Shown: positions 47,653 through 56,989, counted from the first letter of the stretch. The stretch is 64,000 nucleotides of DNA from Thiocystis violacea (GCF_016583575.1 NZ_NRRG01000001.1:124001-188000); one strand, 5' to 3'. Numbers and translations are program-made. The notes: generated by a model from the letters alone, not told the origin.

Positions 47653-48687
47653 ATGAAATCCATTCTAGTGGTGAGACTCAGCGCCATCGGCGACATCGTC
47701 TTCGCCTCGCCGCTCATCGCGGCGCTGCGGTGTAAATGGCCGGAGGCCCGTATCGCCTGGCTGGCGCAGCCCGAATGCGTCGCTCTGCTGGATCGGCATC
47801 CCGAGTTGGACGAGGTGATCGTCTGTCCGCGGCGCCATTGGGAGCGTCTGTGGCGGGCGCGCCGTTATCGCGAGCTGTTCGCCGGGATTCGGACCCTGCG
47901 CGCGACCCTGCGCGCGCGCGATTTCGATCTGGCGCTGGACCTGCAAGGGCTGCTCAAGAGCGGCGCGCTGGCCTGGCTCTCGGGCGCGCCCGAGCGTATC
48001 GGACTGGGCTCGCGCGAGGGGAGCCAATGGCTGATGACCCAGCGACTACCGCGCGGCGGGGACTCCAGGCGGATCGGGTCGGAATATCTCTTTCTCGCCG
48101 AGTCGCTCGGGCTGCCATGCGAGGATTTCGCGATGGAGGTCCACTATGGCGAGAGCGAGGCGGCCTTCGCCGAGGACGTCATCCGGCGCGAGGGTCTGGG
48201 CAACGGCTACGCGGTGCTCTGTCCCTTCACCACCCGGCCGCAGAAACACTGGATCGAGGAGCGCTGGGCGTCGCTGGCCCGGCGCATCCAGGCCGAGCTG
48301 GGATTGACGCCGGTGCTGCTCGGCGGACCGGCCGACCGCGAGGCGGCGACCCGTATCGCCGACGCCACCGATGATCTGCTGGTCGACGTCGTCGGTCGGA
48401 CCAGTCTCACCGAGGCGGCCGCGCTGATCGATCGCGCGGCCTTGCTGGTGGCGGTGGATACCGGGCTGGGGCACATGGGGATCGCGCTGGACACCCCGAG
48501 CCTACTGCTGTTCGGCTCCACCTGCCCCTATCTGGACACCCGCCGCGCCAATGCTCGGGTGCTCTATCACAGGCTTCCCTGCTCGCCCTGCAAGCGTCGA
48601 CCGACCTGCGGCGGAAGCTTCGACTGCCTGCGACGGATCGAGGTCGAGGAAGTCATGGGATCCGCCCGCGAGGTCTTGCGCGCATGA
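47653..48687 (+). CDS. Glycosyltransferase family 9 (heptosyltransferase-like)
   Basis: A 344-residue GT-B enzyme. The N-terminus ILVVRLSAIGDIVFASPLIAAL and the C-terminal ligand site VAVDTGLGHMGIALDTPSLLLFGST are those of ADP-heptose:LPS heptosyltransferases (GT9), which attach L-glycero-D-manno-heptose to the lipopolysaccharide inner core. A Cys-rich end (LPCSPCKRRPTCGGSFDCL) is common in the family. The position (HEP I or another) is not decided. The stop overlaps the next start as ATGA. Confidence 0.9.
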   Translation: MKSILVVRLSAIGDIVFASPLIAALRCKWPEARIAWLAQPECVALLDRHPELDEVIVCPRRHWERLWRARRYRELFAGIRTLRATLRARDFDLALDLQGLLKSGALAWLSGAPERIGLGSREGSQWLMTQRLPRGGDSRRIGSEYLFLAESLGLPCEDFAMEVHYGESEAAFAEDVIRREGLGNGYAVLCPFTTRPQKHWIEERWASLARRIQAELGLTPVLLGGPADREAATRIADATDDLLVDVVGRTSLTEAAALIDRAALLVAVDTGLGHMGIALDTPSLLLFGSTCPYLDTRRANARVLYHRLPCSPCKRRPTCGGSFDCLRRIEVEEVMGSAREVLRA

Positions 48688-49763
48688 GGATCCTGCATGT
48701 CGAGGGTGGCCGGCATCTCTATGGCGGGGCCTTTCAGGTGCGGCATCTGCTGCGCGGACTGGCCGCGCGCGGACACCAGAATCGGCTCGCCTGCCCGCGC
48801 GGCTGCGCCCTGGCCGAGGCCGCCGCGCCGGTCGCCGAGGTGCACGGGCTGACGATGCACGGCGACGCCGACCTGGCGATGGTGGTCCGGCTGCTTCGGC
48901 TGATCCGCGCCGAGCGGCCGGATCTGGTGCATCTGCACAGCCGCATCGGGGCGGATGTCATGGGCGGAATCGCCGCCCGACTCGCCGGGGTTCCCGTGGT
49001 CCACACCCGCCGGGTCGACAACCCCGAGCCGCGCTGGCTGGTCGCGCTCAAATACCGCCTGCACGATCGCGTCATCGCCATCTCCGAGGGGATCGGCCGG
49101 GTGCTGCTCGCCGAGGGTCTGCCGCCCGAAAAGCTCCGGGTCGTGCGCAGCGCGGTGGATGTCGAGAGCTATGTCGGGCGGCTCGATCGCGCCTCGATCC
49201 GCGAGCGGCTCCAGGTTCCGGCCGAGGCCCTGTTGATCGGCGTCGTCGCCCAGTTGATTCCGCGCAAGGGGCACTGCTTTCTGCTGGAGGCGCTACCGGA
49301 CCTGATCGCGGCGCATCCCGAGATCCAGGTGCGATTCTTTGGTCAGGGACCGCTGGCCGAGGAACTGGCGCGCCAGATCGATGGGGTTGGATTAGGCCAG
49401 CATGTCCGCCTCGCCGGCTTCCGCGAGGATCTGGCCGAGATCCTGCCAAGCCTGGACCTTTTGGTGCATCCGGCCCTGATGGAGGGGCTCGGCGTCTCCC
49501 TGCTGCAAGCCGCCAGCGCCGGCGTCCCCATCGTCGCCAGCCGCGCCGGCGGCATCCCCGAGGCGGTGCGCGATGGCCAGAACGGCCGACTGGTTCCGCC
49601 CGGCGATGTCCCGGCCCTGCGCGAGGCGATCCGCACCCTGCTCGTGGATCCCGAGCAACGGCGCGCCCTGGGCGAGGGCGGGCGGGCGCTCATGGCGCGC
49701 GAGTTCTCGATCGATGCCATGGTCGAGGGGAATCTCGCCGTGTATCGCGAGCTTCTGGATTGA
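48684..49763 (+). CDS. Glycosyltransferase family 4
   Basis: A 359-residue GT-B glycosyltransferase. The N-terminal acceptor domain opens MRILHVEGGRHLYGGAFQVRHLLRGLA; the C-terminal donor domain has IGVVAQLIPRKGHCFLLEAL, then VHPALMEGLGVSLLQAASAG with the EX7E motif. It is translationally coupled to the GT9 gene by an ATGA overlap, so it probably acts in lipopolysaccharide core or related glycan synthesis. Donor and acceptor are unknown. It is convergent with the zinc-ribbon protein gene, 19 bases away. Confidence 0.9.
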   Translation: MRILHVEGGRHLYGGAFQVRHLLRGLAARGHQNRLACPRGCALAEAAAPVAEVHGLTMHGDADLAMVVRLLRLIRAERPDLVHLHSRIGADVMGGIAARLAGVPVVHTRRVDNPEPRWLVALKYRLHDRVIAISEGIGRVLLAEGLPPEKLRVVRSAVDVESYVGRLDRASIRERLQVPAEALLIGVVAQLIPRKGHCFLLEALPDLIAAHPEIQVRFFGQGPLAEELARQIDGVGLGQHVRLAGFREDLAEILPSLDLLVHPALMEGLGVSLLQAASAGVPIVASRAGGIPEAVRDGQNGRLVPPGDVPALREAIRTLLVDPEQRRALGEGGRALMAREFSIDAMVEGNLAVYRELLD

Positions 49764-49782
49764 AGAATCCGAGCCCGCGCCG

Positions 49783-50991
49783 CTATCGAAAAGGTCGGTA
49801 GGGTGCGAAGAAGAAGAGCAGCGCGAGACCGATGAAGGCGAGTACGGCGATGACGGTGGAGAGCCGATGCACGAGCCGCCAGCCGGGATTGGCCGCGCGC
49901 GTGATCTGGAAATCCTGGATGTGGATGGTCTCGCAGGCGCCGTTGCCGGTGTCGGTGCGGTTGGTGCTGGTGCCGCGCTGGAATCCGCCGGCGTGGGAGT
50001 AGCTGGCCAACTGGCCGCGAAGATGGATCTGATCGCCGATCCGGGCGGACTTGATCGCCTTCTGGAGATAGGCGTCGTGGCTCAAGAGATGGTTGTTGGA
50101 GAGCTGGTCCCAGCCGAAACGTTGCGCGGTCGCCGAGTCGTTGGTGGAGATCCAGCAGGTCCAGGTGGTGTTCTTGTAATGCATCTCGCGGAAGACGCCG
50201 TTGGCGACGTTCTCGCCCCAGACCACGCAGAGATCGCGGATGTTGATGAAATCCTTCCAGTCCTTGAAGTGGTAGATGTCCCAGAAGGCGTCGCTGTCGT
50301 GCAGGCTGACCACCACGCCATCCAGCTCGTAGTCGAACTGGGGCTCGATCCGGTACTCGATGCCCTGGGCCTCGATCTGGAACGGTTCGGTCAGGGTCGG
50401 GGTCTGGCGTGGCTCGACCAGTCGCTCCAGGTCGTAGAAGTCCGGCGGGGGGAATTGCTCGCCTTTCCAGTCGCTCCAGAGCGCGAGTCCCAGGCTGGAG
50501 AGGAAGACCAGCAGCAGGAGTTGGTTGACCAGTCGATAGGGGAAGCTGTCGGCCCGCTCCGGCGCGGCGGCGCGCGGTCGCTCCGTTGCGGCCGGTTGTC
50601 TGGCGTGCAGGAATTTGGCGAAGACGATCCCGCAGCGGCGGCAGATCTCGCCCGGCGGCTGTTCCTCGTCGCACTTGGGACAGCGGATGCCGACGCTCTC
50701 CATGGGCAGATCGAGTGGACGGGCGAAGGCCTCGGCGGCGGTTGGCGGCGCCTCGGACGCGGGTGCCTCGTCGCGGATCTCGCAGCCGATCCCCGCCCGC
50801 TCCAGCCGCTCCCTGGCGGCCTCGGCCTGGTCGAGCGTCAGCAAACCCTTGAGCGGCCGGGGCTTCCCGTTCAAGGCCGCGTCCGCCTGAGCCAGGTTCA
50901 GACGCAGCAGCTCGGCCAGCGCCGCGACGGCCTCGTACCGTTTGACGTCGGCCAGCCGTTCTCCAGTCAGGGTCAGTGAATAGCGTTTCAT
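49783..50991 (-). CDS. Hypothetical membrane protein with zinc ribbon
   Basis: A 402-residue protein of no family I recognise. Residues 1-~85 form a small N-terminal domain (MKRYSLTLTGERLADVKRYE, LLTLDQAEAARERLERAGIGCEI) that resembles a ligand/ribosomal-type ferredoxin fold. A zinc ribbon follows (CPKCDEEQPPGEICRRCG, ~104-121), then a membrane helix (LVNQLLLLVFLSSLGLALWSDW), a ~190-residue soluble domain rich in Trp, Asp and Asn, and a last membrane helix (LSTVIAVLAFIGLALLFFF). The domain between the helices is probably periplasmic. It lies between glycosyltransferase genes but on the opposite strand, so a shared role is not established. Confidence 0.85.
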   Translation of the reverse strand: MKRYSLTLTGERLADVKRYEAVAALAELLRLNLAQADAALNGKPRPLKGLLTLDQAEAARERLERAGIGCEIRDEAPASEAPPTAAEAFARPLDLPMESVGIRCPKCDEEQPPGEICRRCGIVFAKFLHARQPAATERPRAAAPERADSFPYRLVNQLLLLVFLSSLGLALWSDWKGEQFPPPDFYDLERLVEPRQTPTLTEPFQIEAQGIEYRIEPQFDYELDGVVVSLHDSDAFWDIYHFKDWKDFINIRDLCVVWGENVANGVFREMHYKNTTWTCWISTNDSATAQRFGWDQLSNNHLLSHDAYLQKAIKSARIGDQIHLRGQLASYSHAGGFQRGTSTNRTDTGNGACETIHIQDFQITRAANPGWRLVHRLSTVIAVLAFIGLALLFFFAPYRPFR

Positions 50992-51157
50992 GGCGGCCTC
51001 GCGTCCAGGTGCGCCTCCTGTCGGGTCGATGCCTAATCATAACGGCGCGGGCCTTGGAGAAACGTGCCGGGCTCGACAGCTTGGCAACGCCTAGAATGCG
51101 AAACCCAGGCGCCGACTCCCTTGGCCGATGCCATTGCCCCCGCGAGACCCGTCGAAC

Positions 51158-52303
51158 ATGCCAGATTCAACCGCTCCAAGCCGGGTTCAGCCGACCCGCA
51201 TCGCCTGTTTTTTCTCCACCTCCGGTCATAGCGGCGTGGATCGGGCGGCGAGGCATCTGATTCCGGCCCTGGCGCGGCGTGGTTACCAGGTGGATCTGCT
51301 CAAGGTACGCCGGCATGGACCGACACTGGAGACGATTCCGCCAGGCGTTCGGATCGTCGATCTGGGATCGCGCCATACCGCCGCCTGTCTGCCGGGGGTG
51401 GTGCGTTATCTGCGCGCCGAGCGGCCGGTCGTCATGCTCTCGGACAAGGACCGGGTGAACCGGATCGCCCTGCTCGCGCGCCTGCTCGCGCGCGTCCCGA
51501 CCCGTCTGGTGCTGCGATCAGGCACCACCATCTCGATCGATCTCGCCAGCCGGGGTCCGCTGGAGCGCTGGATTCAGCGCACCTCCATGGGCCGACTCTA
51601 TCCCTTCGCCGATCAGGTCATGGTCGCCAGCGAGGGCGTGGCCGACGACATGGCCGATTACACCGGACTGGCCCGCGCGCGCATCCGCGTGGTGCCGCCG
51701 CCCGTGGTTCCGGCGAGCCTCTTCGAGGCGGATCCGCCGCGCCCGGAACACCCCTGGTTCGGCCGGCCCGACGTGCCCCTGATCCTGAGCGCGGGTGAGT
51801 TGTGTAGTCGCAAGGACTTCGAGACCCTGATCCGGGCCTTCGCCCGACTGCGCGCCGAACGGGCCTCTCGACTCATGATCATCGGGCGCGGAGCGGCGCG
51901 CGAGCGCCTGCTGGCGCTCGCCGAGGAGTTGGGCGTGGCCGGGGATGTCGACCTGCCGGGCTATGTCGAGGATCCCTACGCCTACATGGCGCACGCCGAT
52001 CTCTTCGCCTTCACCTCCCGCTGGGAGGGACTCGGCTTCGTGCTGATCGAGGCCCTGGCGGTTGGCACGCCGGTGGTCTCGACCGATTGCCCGAGCGGAC
52101 CGCGCGAGATCCTTGATGGTGGGCGCTATGGCCCCCTGGTTCCGGTCGGCGACGTGACCGCGCTCGCGCGGGCGATGGCCGCGACCCTGAATAATCCGCC
52201 AGCGGCCAGCCGGCTCAAAGAGGCCGCTCGCCGTTATGAGATCGAGGCCAGCACGGATGCCTATCTGGACGCCATGGGGTTGCCGCCGATGGCCGAGGTT
52301 TAG
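51158..52303 (+). CDS. Glycosyltransferase family 4
   Basis: About 381 residues, GT-B fold. N-terminal part RIACFFSTSGHSGVDRAARHLIPALARRGYQVDLL; donor-binding part LILSAGELCSRKDFETLIRAFARL, then FTSRWEGLGFVLIEALAVGTPVVSTDCPSGPREIL, with the EX7E-type acid pair. It adds an unknown sugar to a surface glycan precursor. Starts at 51128 and 51158 are both possible; neither has a strong ribosome site. It appears to be a single-gene unit at the edge of the surface-polysaccharide region. Confidence 0.88.
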   Translation: MPDSTAPSRVQPTRIACFFSTSGHSGVDRAARHLIPALARRGYQVDLLKVRRHGPTLETIPPGVRIVDLGSRHTAACLPGVVRYLRAERPVVMLSDKDRVNRIALLARLLARVPTRLVLRSGTTISIDLASRGPLERWIQRTSMGRLYPFADQVMVASEGVADDMADYTGLARARIRVVPPPVVPASLFEADPPRPEHPWFGRPDVPLILSAGELCSRKDFETLIRAFARLRAERASRLMIIGRGAARERLLALAEELGVAGDVDLPGYVEDPYAYMAHADLFAFTSRWEGLGFVLIEALAVGTPVVSTDCPSGPREILDGGRYGPLVPVGDVTALARAMAATLNNPPAASRLKEAARRYEIEASTDAYLDAMGLPPMAEV

Positions 52304-52384
52304 GTGATGCGCGATCCTTGGTAGTCATCAATCTGACCCAGTAAAGACCCCATCGATCGGCACGATCGCCGCGCCGCGTCGGGA

Positions 52385-52558
52385 TCAAACCGGATCCGCC
52401 GTATCCTCGCCGGTTCGGTCCGGCGCGGGTCGGGCGGACTCCGCTCCGACCTTCGCCGCTCGCCTCCGGTAGGTCGCGGGCGAGGCCAGACCGAGCAGGC
52501 ATCCGTAGATAAAGGCCCAACCCGTCATGGCTCCAAAGGATTGATAGACGTATGTCAT
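52385..52558 (-). CDS. Small single-span membrane protein
   Basis: A 57-residue ORF: MTYVYQSFGAMTGWAFIYGC followed by LLGLASP and a polar C-terminus. It has one membrane helix near the N-terminus and a basic then acidic cytoplasmic tail. The ATG has GGAG eight bases upstream. Similar tiny single-span proteins are often missed by gene finders. No family is recognised; it is not coupled to any neighbour. Confidence 0.55.
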   Translation of the reverse strand: MTYVYQSFGAMTGWAFIYGCLLGLASPATYRRRAAKVGAESARPAPDRTGEDTADPV

Positions 52559-53177
52559 GGCTTTGTCTCCAGATGTCGACGCGCTCGCCACTGGCCTCCA
52601 TCGCCAGGCTGACTCGCGCCCTATCGGGGGCGATCGCTCGAATCCGACCCCGCTGTTTTCGACTCCCTTCAAGAACAGCCTAGGTCAAGGAGGAGAACGC
52701 AAGCGGGATCCCCGTCACGTTCCCCAATGAATGTTCCGAGGACCGGCCATGGGGCCTCGGGAAGGAGGTATCCAAGCCGACCGCCGGCGCCATTCCGATG
52801 CCTCTTGTCTTTCTCGCGCGGCCTGGGTACGGATCGCCTGAACCGACCCGACCTCCTGGCCGATCGGCGCTCGGTTCGGCGAGACGATCCAGCCCGCCAA
52901 TCAAGCCCGGAATCATTTGAATCCTATCGACTTATCAAGCTCCAGGCAGGAACGTCCAGGAAACTGAAATATCAAATATTTCGATGGGAAGTCCCGATAG
53001 ATTTCGTTTTGCTTGGCCTTCAAACGCCACTATTTTCACTTTACCGCTGTGGATTCGGTCCCGACCCGGACTGGATCCGACACCGGATCGCTTCACTGAA
53101 CCCAGCCGAACCGGGCCTGGCGCTTCCATCCTGGAGTCGCCTGGCTATTGGATGTCGTAGCCGTCGGAGACCTGACG
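52559..53177. other. Intergenic region upstream of the DsrC-like fusion gene
   Basis: No supported gene in 619 bases. An AT-rich island (52960-53045) stands out against GC-rich surroundings and holds the perfect palindrome at 52966 and a promoter-like pair, TTGCTT (53009-53014) and TATTTT (53031-53036), 16 bases apart. Confidence 0.6.
52966..52982. promoter_or_regulatory. Operator-like perfect palindrome
   Basis: GAAATAT-CAA-ATATTTC is a perfect inverted repeat with seven-base half-sites. It sits ~26 bases upstream of a promoter-like pair and ~195 bases before the DsrC-like gene. The size and symmetry fit a dimeric regulator site. The regulator is unknown; it does not match the FNR/Dnr box TTGAT-N4-ATCAA. 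Confidence 0.4.
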
Positions 53178-53819
53178 ATGATCGCAGTCAAAATATCCAT
53201 GAAGGCCACCCATGAACCCCTGAAGCGCACCCCGGTCGTCCTGCGGCTGGACGCGGATGGGACCGAGACGGCGCCGGTACTGACCGATCGCGCCGGCGTG
53301 GCCAGCTTCGATCTGCCGCCGACCAGCGGCAAGATCCTGGTGTCCGGGGTGGAGCGCTACGATGGCCGGCTCGACGGCGAGATCCCGATCGAGTTGTGGT
53401 CCATCACCCAATCCGAGCAGGACTCGCGCGGACTCCCCGGCGAATTCCCGACCGGGAGCAACGCCTATCCCAACATGACGACCCGCGCGGTTCAGGTCGG
53501 CGGGCGCGCGATCCTGACCGACAGCGAGGGCTATCTGGTCGATCCCTCGGACTGGTCGGAAGACTTCGCGCGCGCCCTCGCCAGACAGGAAGGGCTGGCG
53601 CTGAATGCCGAACATTGGGAGGTGATTCGCTTTCTGCGCGCCCGCTTCGCCCGGCAGGGTACCCAGGCGACGGTGCGTGACATGATCCCGCACTTCCGCC
53701 AGGTCTGGGGGCGCGAACGCGGCAGCAACCGCTATCTTCACCAGATCTTTCCGCGCGGCGGTCCACAGAAGCAAGGCAATCGGCTGGCGGGACTGCTGCG
53801 CACGAAAGGCGAGCACTGA
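53178..53819 (+). CDS. Cysteine-free DsrC-family protein with N-terminal beta-rich domain
   Basis: A 213-residue two-part protein. Residues ~105-213 are a DsrC/TusE-type fold: AILTDSEGYLVDPSDWSEDF, AEHWEVIRFLRARFARQG, GSNRYLHQIFPRGGPQKQG. The C-terminal arm, which in DsrC carries CysB and CysA and in TusE carries CysA, here reads NRLAGLLRTKGEH: both cysteines are missing, and the whole protein has no Cys. It therefore cannot carry persulfide or trisulfide; such members have been called RspA and are thought to be regulatory. Residues 1-~100 add a beta-sandwich-like domain (TPVVLRLDADGTETAPVLTDRAGVASFDLP pattern, like carboxypeptidase-regulatory or transthyretin-like domains). ATG 53178 has GGAGA seven bases upstream. 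nnrS follows after 131 bases. Confidence 0.85.
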   Translation: MIAVKISMKATHEPLKRTPVVLRLDADGTETAPVLTDRAGVASFDLPPTSGKILVSGVERYDGRLDGEIPIELWSITQSEQDSRGLPGEFPTGSNAYPNMTTRAVQVGGRAILTDSEGYLVDPSDWSEDFARALARQEGLALNAEHWEVIRFLRARFARQGTQATVRDMIPHFRQVWGRERGSNRYLHQIFPRGGPQKQGNRLAGLLRTKGEH

Positions 53820-53950
53820 GTCGGGGTTCGACCGCCGGACCAGCGGCGGGGCGCGCGCCCCGCGACTTGACCGGCATCAAGGCCGGCACCCGACCCGGCG
53901 GCTAGCGTGCGAACCAACTTCGTTTCAGCCGCCACCCGGCCGGGATCCGT

Positions 53951-55123
53951 ATGACCCTCAGCTCACGCCTTCAAGCCATGCCCGTCCTCGCGCTCGGGTT
54001 CCGTCCCTTCTTTCTCGCCGCCGGCGCGGCGGCGATCCTCGGTGTCGCCGTCTGGCTCGCGATGCTGAGCGGTCTCTGGCCACAACCGAGCCATCTCGCC
54101 GGCATCACCTGGCACGCTCACGAGATGCTTTTCGGCTATCTGGCGGCGGTGATCGCCGGCTTTCTGCTGACGGCGGCGCGCAATTGGACCGGCCTGCCCA
54201 CGCCGACCGGTGCCTCGCTCGCTGCCCTGGTCGGGCTCTGGCTGGCCGGTCGGCTCGCGCCCTGGCTGGGGTTGCCGCCGGTGCTGATCGCGGGACTCGA
54301 TCTCGTTTTCTTCCCGGCCCTGGCGCTGGCGCTCTGGCGACCGCTCTGGCTGGGTTCCAATCCGGTCAATCGGGTCTTTCTGCTGGTGTTCGCCGGCATG
54401 ACCCTGGCCGGGGCCATGGTGCACCTGGAGGCGTTCGGCCTCTTTAGCGGCGGCGCGACGCGCGGCCATCGTCTGATGCTCGATCTGGTGCTGCTGATCC
54501 TGCTGCTGGTCTCGGGCCGGGTCATGCCCTTTTTCATCCGCAGTGTCATCGAGGACGCTCGGCCTCGGGTGTTTCCCTGGCTGGAACGCCTGACCTTCGC
54601 TGTCGCGGCCGGGCTGTTGATCGCCGATCTCGTCCAACCCTTTGGTCAAGTCGCGGGCGGGCTGGCCATCGGCCTGGGTCTGGTGCAACTGGCGCGGCTG
54701 ATCGGCTGGCACGATCGCCGGATCTGGACCACGCCCATGCTGACCGTGCTCCAGACCGGTCTGCTCTGGCTGGTGCTCGGTCTGATCCTGGATGGACTGC
54801 CGGCCTTCGGCGTCCTGCCGCCGCGCGGCGCCCTGCACGCCCTGACCGTCGGCGCGATCGGGGTAATCACATTGGGTATGATGGCCCGGGTGGCGGTGGG
54901 GCACACCGGTCGGCCGATGCGGGCGACTCCGCTGACGATCCTCGCCTTCGTCCTCATCAATCTCGCCGCCGCCCTGCGCGGTCTCGTGCCACTGCTCGAC
55001 CCCGCCGGCTATCACACATGGTTGATGATCAGCGGTTTCTGTTGGATCCTCGCCTTCGGGCTGTTTCTCTGGGTGCATGCCCCAATGCTGGTGAGCCCGC
55101 GTCCGGATGGACGGCCGGGATAA
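53951..55123 (+). CDS. nnrS: NnrS family membrane protein
   Basis: A 390-residue protein with about twelve membrane segments. The opening ALGFRPFFLAAGAAAILG and WHAHEMLFGYLAAVIAGFLLTAARNWTG are the NnrS hallmark, with conserved His residues that may bind heme or copper; further marks are GRVMPFFIRS and LTVGAIGVITLGMMARVAVGHTGR. In other Proteobacteria nnrS is induced by nitric oxide and protects against it, by a mechanism not fully known. Here it lies between a DsrC-like gene and molybdenum-cofactor genes on one strand. No nitric-oxide reductase or nitrite reductase is in the window. Confidence 0.93.
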   Translation: MTLSSRLQAMPVLALGFRPFFLAAGAAAILGVAVWLAMLSGLWPQPSHLAGITWHAHEMLFGYLAAVIAGFLLTAARNWTGLPTPTGASLAALVGLWLAGRLAPWLGLPPVLIAGLDLVFFPALALALWRPLWLGSNPVNRVFLLVFAGMTLAGAMVHLEAFGLFSGGATRGHRLMLDLVLLILLLVSGRVMPFFIRSVIEDARPRVFPWLERLTFAVAAGLLIADLVQPFGQVAGGLAIGLGLVQLARLIGWHDRRIWTTPMLTVLQTGLLWLVLGLILDGLPAFGVLPPRGALHALTVGAIGVITLGMMARVAVGHTGRPMRATPLTILAFVLINLAAALRGLVPLLDPAGYHTWLMISGFCWILAFGLFLWVHAPMLVSPRPDGRPG

Positions 55124-55169
55124 GCCGGCGCGCCAATACCAACAACGCCATTTATCAAAGGGGATCGAG

Positions 55170-55700
55170 ATGAGTGAACACTTTAGCGAGCAGGCGTTTC
55201 TCCCGCTCAAGATCGCGATCCTGACCGTCTCGGACAGCCGGGGCGAGGACCAGGACAGCTCCGGGCGGTACCTGAAAGAGAGCGCCGAGGCGGCCGGACA
55301 CAGGGTCGTTGCCAAGGCGATCGTCCCCGACGATGTCTACCAACTGCGGGCGGTCGTCTCGCGCTGGATCGCCGACCCCGAGGTCAACGTCATCCTGAGC
55401 ACCGGCGGGACCGGGGTCACCGGACGCGACAGCACCCCCGAGGCCGTCCGGCCGCTGTTCGACAAAGGGATCGAGGGCTTTGGTGAGTTGTTCCGCCAGG
55501 TCTCCTTCGAGGAGATCGGTGCCTCGACCATCCAGTCACGCGCCATCGCCGGCCTGGCCAACGGCACCTTCGTCTTCTGTCTGCCCGGCTCGACCGGCGC
55601 CTGTCGCACCGCCTGGGAGAACATCCTCCGACCCCAGTTGGACATCCGCACCCGCCCCTGCAATTTCGCGCAACTCATCCCGCGTCTGCGCGAACAATGA
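55170..55700 (+). CDS. moaB: Molybdopterin adenylyltransferase-type protein MoaB/MogA
   Basis: A 176-residue protein of the MoaB/MogA family, which adenylates molybdopterin before metal insertion. Motifs: [56 protein letters not shown] and [22 protein letters not shown] is placed seven bases before ATG 55170. It follows nnrS by 46 bases and precedes moeA by 10 bases. MoaB and MogA are not separable with certainty; the MoaB name is by closest resemblance. Confidence 0.92.
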   Translation: MSEHFSEQAFLPLKIAILTVSDSRGEDQDSSGRYLKESAEAAGHRVVAKAIVPDDVYQLRAVVSRWIADPEVNVILSTGGTGVTGRDSTPEAVRPLFDKGIEGFGELFRQVSFEEIGASTIQSRAIAGLANGTFVFCLPGSTGACRTAWENILRPQLDIRTRPCNFAQLIPRLREQ

Positions 55701-55710
55701 GACGAACCCC

Positions 55711-56964
55711 ATGACGACGTCTCACGAGTGTGGATCCATCCCCAGCGACCGCCCGACCCTGACCCAGCAGGAGGCGATCGACTTCCTGCTCTCACGGGTC
55801 CGACCCATCGCGGACAGCGAAACCGTCCGCATCGAGGCCGCTCTCGGGCGCGTCCTGGCCGTCCCGGTAACGAGTACCATCGATGTCCCCGGCTGGGACA
55901 ACAGCGCCATGGACGGCTACGCCATCCGCCATGCCGATCTGGCCGCGCTCGGCGGACGGCTGCCCGTCGCCCAGCGCATCCCGGCCGGAACGACCGGCAC
56001 GCCGCTGGAGCCCGGCACCGCCGCGCGCATCTTCACCGGCGCGCCCGTGCCGCCGGGCGCCGACAGCGTGGTGATCCAGGAGATCTGCGCGCGCGAGGGC
56101 GAGACGGTCCTCATCCCGCTGGACGCCAAGGCCGGGGCGAACATCCGGCGCGCCGGCGAGGACATCCGCGCGGGCGCGGAGGTGATCGCCGCCGGCATCC
56201 GTCTGGCGCCTCAGCATCTGGGTCTGGCCGCCTCGGTCGGGGTGGCCGAGCTGCGCGTCCATCGGCGCCTGCGGGTCGCGATCCTCTCCAGCGGCGATGA
56301 GCTGGCGACGCCGGGCGAGCCACTGGGGCCGGGCCAGATCTACAACTCCAACCGCTATAGCCTCCGGGGCTTGATCGAACGCCTGGGCGGCGAGGTGGTC
56401 GATCTCGGCATCGTCGCGGACACCCTGGAGGCGACCATCGCCGCCCTGAGGCGTGGCGCGGATGAAGCCGACCTGATCGTCGCCAGCGGCGGGGTGTCGG
56501 TCGGGGAGGAGGATCATCTCAAGCCGGCCGTCGAGCGGATCGGCACACTGGATCTCTGGAACATCGCCATCCGTCCCGGCAAGCCGGTCGCCTTCGGCTG
56601 GGTGGGCGAGACGCCATTCTTCGGCAGCCCCGGCAACCCGGTCTCGCTGTTCGTGACCTTCTGTCTCTTCGCCCGTCCGGTCATCCTGCGGATGCAGGGC
56701 CTGACCGGCGACCTCTCGCCCGTCCGGCTCAAGCTGCGCGCCGGCTTCGACTGGCCCAAGCCGGACAAACGCACCGAATTCCATCGGGGACGCCTGGTGG
56801 TGGGCGAGGACGGCGAGACCGAGCTGGCGGTCTATCCCAGCCGCTCCTCGGCGGTGCTCTCATCGGTCGCCTGGGCGGACGGTCTGATCGAACTGGCGCC
56901 GGGGCGGGTGATCGCGCGCGGTGATCGGGTCGACTTCATCCCCTTCGCCCATCTCTTCCAATGA
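55711..56964 (+). CDS. moeA: Molybdopterin molybdotransferase MoeA
   Basis: A 417-residue MoeA, which inserts molybdate into adenylated molybdopterin. Motifs in order: [64 protein letters not shown] and TGGVS-like [12 protein letters not shown], then [23 protein letters not shown]. It lies 10 bases after moaB and 25 before moaD, clearly in one operon. The full cofactor pathway (moaA, moaC, moaE) must be elsewhere. Confidence 0.96.
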   Translation: MTTSHECGSIPSDRPTLTQQEAIDFLLSRVRPIADSETVRIEAALGRVLAVPVTSTIDVPGWDNSAMDGYAIRHADLAALGGRLPVAQRIPAGTTGTPLEPGTAARIFTGAPVPPGADSVVIQEICAREGETVLIPLDAKAGANIRRAGEDIRAGAEVIAAGIRLAPQHLGLAASVGVAELRVHRRLRVAILSSGDELATPGEPLGPGQIYNSNRYSLRGLIERLGGEVVDLGIVADTLEATIAALRRGADEADLIVASGGVSVGEEDHLKPAVERIGTLDLWNIAIRPGKPVAFGWVGETPFFGSPGNPVSLFVTFCLFARPVILRMQGLTGDLSPVRLKLRAGFDWPKPDKRTEFHRGRLVVGEDGETELAVYPSRSSAVLSSVAWADGLIELAPGRVIARGDRVDFIPFAHLFQ

Positions 56965-56989
56965 GCCAGCCGCGAGGTCGACCGCCACC

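Noticed and set aside
46437-47735. 432-codon open frame on the plus strand across the O-antigen ligase gene
   Set aside because: Its product is Arg/Gly/Glu-rich and non-membrane, whereas the minus-strand product is a classic multi-span membrane protein with the HND motif.
52727-53215. 162-codon ORF upstream of the DsrC-like gene
   Set aside because: It runs into the DsrC-like gene's start, crosses the AT-rich regulatory island, changes composition along its length and has no recognisable domain.
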